DNA from: JASJGK01 sp033791585
GTDB taxonomy: Bacteria; SAR324; XYD2-FULL-50-16
Assembly: GCA_033791585.1 (NCBI GenBank)
Contig: JASJGK010000180.1
Coordinates: 1-8,498 of the forward strand
Direction of reading: 5' to 3'
DNA length: 8,498 nucleotides
This document shows, in pieces, positions 5,972 to 8,498 of the stretch. The notes below the pieces were generated by a model. That model made no database searches. It was not told the DNA's origin and saw only the letters and a list, made by a program, of their open reading frames with translations. Made by a program: the position numbers and the translations under genes. The first letter of the stretch is position 1; the number at the start of each line of letters is the position of its first letter.

Positions 5972-7514
5972 ATGCTTTAGTGGTAACACCAAGCTTTTGA
6001 CTGGACAGTTCGGTCAAAAGCTTGGTGATTTTCTCTAACCTTAAAGTATCCGAACCAGCCATAATACAAAGGCTATACTCCCCTTTTCTTTTAGTAATAG
6101 TTGCTTGAAGCTTGCCAAAGGAAATATTTCGTTTCTCGTCAAGGAAAGAGTCTAGCGTATGATCCTTCATAATTGCATCGATTTGTTTCTTTTTGATTCC
6201 AAATATTCGCCCCACCTCAACAACCAAATCACCGTAATCAACAATTTTTTCTTTCAAATCAGGAGCTATTAGCCTTAGAAGGGTTTCATGATCGCCGTAG
6301 GGTACAGTAAGGAGGTTTTCAGCAGTTATTTCAATTTTATCTTCAAAGCCAAGGAGACCTTCAACTTCATGGCGAATAAACAGTGGATTACTAAAAGCCC
6401 CATGAGTTTCGAAACTAATATTCAGCCCTTCATCCATAGCATAGCCAATCCAGTCCTCAACACCAAATAAATCCCGTCGCTCTGTTGAATATTGCTGCTT
6501 GTGATGTGATGTTTCAGCACTAGTTTCAGTTTCATCCTCTTCTGTTTCTCTGTCTTCTCTATTGTTGTTAGAATCCGCTTCATCAAGTTCGATTACTCCC
6601 TCTTCAGTATCGGCTAGTCCCTCATCAAGTGGCCCTTTGAATTGAAAATTAGAACTCCCTGCACTCTCTAAATTGATGTCAAACTCCTTTGCAACGGCAG
6701 AGCGGAATGAATTAAGAGGGTGACTCGCAATAAGAAACTCCTCATACCCAATTTCAACCAGTTTATTTTTGCATAGGTCTTCAAGCTCTCGCTTGGTAGC
6801 GGTTATGAAAAACTCTTTATTTAGCTTTCCCTCCCACTCTAGATACTTTTTAAACCGAACCCTAATGCGGTCCATTTTATCAATACTACAGTCCTTAATT
6901 TCACTTTGGACTTCCTCTAAAACTCTTTTACTCCCTGAACTTTCAAGTTTATGTAAGAATTGAACCATTGACCTAAGTTTATCAAGGCTTCGTCTGGATG
7001 ACACTCCAACAAGAAGGCAAATTTGATCATTTAATAGCTCTCGATTGCCCCAATTTTGTTCAATTTCCAATTGCTTTTCCCACTCAGAAACTTCTCTCAG
7101 TTGTTGATAAGGTGTTTTTTGTCTGGATTGGTTGGCTAGTAGCAGGGCTTTGACTTGCTCTGAACCAGCTAAATCTATCCAAGTTATTGTAGCACTACGA
7201 ATTTCTGTTTGGGGAATTTTGTTTTGAAATCGCAACAAATCCTGCTGGTGTAAATCTACTAAGGCTTTCCATCTAAGGTGACCAGATAAAATAGTTCCAT
7301 CTGTATTAACTAGAAGGGGTTGAATTTGAGTACCCTTTTTCAAAGATAGAATCAGTCCTGCAATATCTTCATTCTCTCCATAGATTTTTTCATTCAAAGG
7401 ATGAGGTTTGAGTCTCTGCGCCTCTTCAGAGTCCATGCTGATTTTTTCATGACGCACCTCTCCTATTGGTAAGGTCAGTTTTTCTAAAATTTGATCTAGG
7501 GTAAGTTCTTTCAT
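5955..7514 (-). CDS. dpdB: ParB-domain protein, DpdB-like
   Basis: In Dpd systems DpdB is the ParB/sulfiredoxin-fold partner required with DpdA to put preQ0 into DNA. Numbered from the start at 7514 (519 aa), a ParB N-terminal domain occupies about 30-125: RLKPHPLNEKIYG (34-46), IAGLILSLKK (51-60), IQPLLVNTDGTILSGHLRW (64-82), where GHLRW replaces the GERR/GHRR box of ParB nucleotide-binding folds. A helix-turn-helix-like stretch follows (LNDQICLLVGVSSRRSLDKL, 161-180), then a very acidic low-complexity linker (about 302-337) and an unrecognised C-terminal domain (345-519). An in-frame ATG at 7568 exists, but 7514 has GGAG seven bases upstream and leaves both 18-bp repeats outside the gene. 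The 3' end overlaps dpdA and contains dpdA's terminator. The ParB fold is fairly sure; the DpdB identity rests on context. Confidence 0.75.
   Translation of the reverse strand: MKELTLDQILEKLTLPIGEVRHEKISMDSEEAQRLKPHPLNEKIYGENEDIAGLILSLKKGTQIQPLLVNTDGTILSGHLRWKALVDLHQQDLLRFQNKIPQTEIRSATITWIDLAGSEQVKALLLANQSRQKTPYQQLREVSEWEKQLEIEQNWGNRELLNDQICLLVGVSSRRSLDKLRSMVQFLHKLESSGSKRVLEEVQSEIKDCSIDKMDRIRVRFKKYLEWEGKLNKEFFITATKRELEDLCKNKLVEIGYEEFLIASHPLNSFRSAVAKEFDINLESAGSSNFQFKGPLDEGLADTEEGVIELDEADSNNNREDRETEEDETETSAETSHHKQQYSTERRDLFGVEDWIGYAMDEGLNISFETHGAFSNPLFIRHEVEGLLGFEDKIEITAENLLTVPYGDHETLLRLIAPDLKEKIVDYGDLVVEVGRIFGIKKKQIDAIMKDHTLDSFLDEKRNISFGKLQATITKRKGEYSLCIMAGSDTLRLEKITKLLTELSSQKLGVTTKASKKGD
5987..6034 (+). 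terminator. Strong intrinsic terminator of dpdA, inside dpdB
   Basis: CACCAAGCTTTTGAC (5987-6001) and GTCAAAAGCTTGGTG (6013-6027) pair as a perfect 15-bp stem with an 11-base loop, followed on the plus strand by ATTTTCT. It begins 16 bases after the dpdA stop. The opposite strand has no T-run, so it acts for dpdA only. The same bases are dpdB codons for KLLTELSSQKLGV near that protein's C-terminus. Confidence 0.85.
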
Positions 7515-7526
7515 TCCAAGGCTCCA

Positions 7527-7544
7527 TAATTTCGCCGAATCGGC
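7527..7544. repeat. Operator-like 18-bp repeat, dpdB-proximal copy
   Basis: TAATTTCGCCGAATCGGC contains the 11-bp inverted repeat GCCGA-A-TCGGC. It ends 13 bases upstream of the dpdB start at 7514 and is identical to the copy at 7587-7604, with starts exactly 60 bp apart. A second inverted repeat, GCTAA (7543-7547) with TTAGC (7555-7559), adjoins it. Confidence 0.8.
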
Positions 7545-7586
7545 TAATTTGACGTTAGCATGAAGCATGGATATATCTTTTGAAAG

Positions 7587-7604
7587 TAATTTCGCCGAAT
7601 CGGC
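7587..7604. repeat. Operator-like 18-bp repeat, distal copy
   Basis: This is the second identical copy of TAATTTCGCCGAATCGGC, lying in the roughly 100-bp gap between the helicase stop (7614) and the dpdB start. Two copies at a spacing of about six helical turns on the same face suggest cooperative binding by a dimeric regulator, possibly the ParB-domain product itself. No intrinsic terminator is seen: the T-run lies upstream of the stem on the minus strand. Confidence 0.8.
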
Positions 7605-7613
7605 AAAAAATGA

Positions 7614-8498
7614 TTAAAGGAATTTCTTCGTTAACCCTCCCCACAAATCACGGCCTTTGAGCAGGAATTTAAAATCTTGCTCAAAGGTCTTGCACTTCTT
7701 CTCGTCCTTCAACAGGGCATACCTAACAAAATCCCTCGACTTCTGATCATCGCAGATCACCGACAAAGCAGGTTGTCCTTGGTGTCCAGCTCTTAAAACC
7801 ATTTGATACAGAGTCTCCAAGTTAACAGGCAAGTCAGCGACAATAACTCCAGCGGCATCAACATCTATCCCCTCTGCGTAGGCAGAAGTACAAACCATAA
7901 CCCCAGAGCTTCCTTCCTCAAATGCCTTTTGATTGGCCTCAATCTCCTGTTTAGACAAAAACTTGCCTTTCTCTTGTTCTCCATGAACACCGTAGATTTT
8001 CCTAAGCCCAGTTGCCTTCAACTCATTAACCATTTGAACAACTCTAGCAGGTCGATTGACGTAGACGATTATCTTCTGGATTCCAAGTTGCTGCTTCATG
8101 AACTGGATGAGAAGGCAGATGGAAGCCATCTTTTCTTCTTGCGCTTTCTTGCCTTCAAATCTCCGAACTTCAAGAGTAACATTGGCCCTAGTAAGAGGCC
8201 CCTTTACTAAATGCTGAGTCCTATCAGGTGCAATTCTCTTGAGGCTACGTTTTGCAGCTCTAGACAAGGAGGCAGAGAGAAACAGACACTGAGGTTCATC
8301 AAGCTTTTTCCAAACATCATTTAGAGTTTCGTCTTTGTACTTAGGACGAAAGCTACCACCATCTAGACGACTATGATGGGCCTCGTCAAAAACCAGAAGG
8401 TCAATTTTACCCTTCAGAGCCTCAATAATCTGTGGCCCCCATTTGCTTTTGGAATCTAGCTGTTCTGGAGTAACAAATAAAATCTGAGTGCTATCCCC
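7614..8498 (-). CDS. dpdF: RecQ-like DEAH helicase, C-terminal part, DpdF-like
   Basis: This is the last 294 residues of a superfamily 2 helicase whose 5' end lies beyond the window. Counting from the edge: ILFVTPEQL (6-14, motif Ib), LLVFDEAHH (34-42, motif II with Walker B D38/E39), LFLSAS (72-77, motif III), IIVYVNR (143-149, motif IV), VMVCTSAYAEGIDV (200-213, motif V) and YQMVLRAGHQG (231-241, motif VI). RecQ enzymes have Q..GRAGRDG at the last place; here a glycine is leucine and an arginine is histidine, which may weaken ATP hydrolysis. Only about 50 residues follow motif VI, with no RecQ zinc/winged-helix or HRDC domain. A RecQ-like helicase (DpdF) belongs to Dpd clusters on the restriction side. 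The gene runs in line with dpdB, separated by the paired repeats. A TTG at 8267 is internal. Helicase identity is sure, DpdF probable. Confidence 0.82.
   Translation of the reverse strand, partial: GDSTQILFVTPEQLDSKSKWGPQIIEALKGKIDLLVFDEAHHSRLDGGSFRPKYKDETLNDVWKKLDEPQCLFLSASLSRAAKRSLKRIAPDRTQHLVKGPLTRANVTLEVRRFEGKKAQEEKMASICLLIQFMKQQLGIQKIIVYVNRPARVVQMVNELKATGLRKIYGVHGEQEKGKFLSKQEIEANQKAFEEGSSGVMVCTSAYAEGIDVDAAGVIVADLPVNLETLYQMVLRAGHQGQPALSVICDDQKSRDFVRYALLKDEKKCKTFEQDFKFLLKGRDLWGGLTKKFL

Noticed and set aside
7515..7568. Upstream ATG (7568) as the dpdB start
   Set aside because: It has no ribosome site, and the added residues KLADSAKL are just the translation of the palindromic repeat; 7514 has GGAG at the right distance.
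7527..7604. CRISPR array
   Set aside because: There are only two repeats, they are palindromic and promoter-placed, and no cas gene is present.
7803..8210. 135-codon plus-strand frame
   Set aside because: It lies fully antisense to the helicase, whose motifs IV-VI are clear; the plus-strand product has no recognisable domain or ribosome site.
8265..8267. TTG as start of a 217-aa helicase fragment
   Set aside because: The frame continues open to the window edge and contains the DEAH box and motif III upstream of this codon.

Overview
The window joins two blocks of different character in a bacterial genome of moderate-to-low GC. The left block is the end of an ectoine/5-hydroxyectoine operon (ectA 3' end, then ectB, ectC, ectD), which points to a halotolerant, probably marine or saline-habitat bacterium. 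I cannot name the genus. The right block is the start of a DNA-modification/defence cluster of the Dpd type (7-deazaguanine in DNA). Between them lies about 1.7 kb of AT-rich, mostly non-coding DNA with marks of past integration.

Layout. Positions 3-2843: ectABCD on the plus strand, with all three junctions overlapping by the same ATGA. The enzymes convert diaminobutyrate metabolism into ectoine and then 5-hydroxyectoine. Positions 2844-3542: no intact gene, but a minus-strand remnant (3268-3465) resembling only the N-terminal module of a tyrosine recombinase. Positions 3543-3914: a short protein of the alkyltransferase-like (ATL) branch of the MGMT fold, in which the methyl-acceptor PCHR motif reads PLHS; it has a good promoter and a weak terminator. 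Positions 3915-4582: non-coding, holding a 25-bp tRNA 3' end (T-arm, acceptor strand, CCA) cut off from any tRNA body, an 11-bp perfect hairpin, a cluster of AAGTCA/TGACTT motifs, and a promoter for the next gene.

Positions 4583-8498: a tRNA-guanine-transglycosylase-like protein with a CxCxxC...H zinc motif (DpdA-like, plus strand) converges on, and overlaps by 17 bp, a ParB-domain protein (DpdB-like, minus strand). Behind that, also on the minus strand, lies the C-terminal part of a RecQ-like DEAH helicase (DpdF-like) that runs off the window. TGT + ParB-like protein + RecQ-like helicase is the signature of the Dpd system: DpdA with DpdB is thought to swap guanine in DNA for preQ0, and the helicase group belongs to the restriction side. 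A 15-bp stem intrinsic terminator for dpdA lies inside the dpdB coding sequence, and two identical 18-bp palindromic repeats exactly 60 bp apart sit in front of dpdB as a likely operator.

Together, the tRNA 3' fragment, the integrase remnant and the Dpd genes suggest that the right part is a genomic island inserted next to the ectoine operon. The Dpd assignment rests on motif reading only; the remaining dpd genes and preQ0 synthesis genes would have to lie beyond position 8498 or elsewhere.
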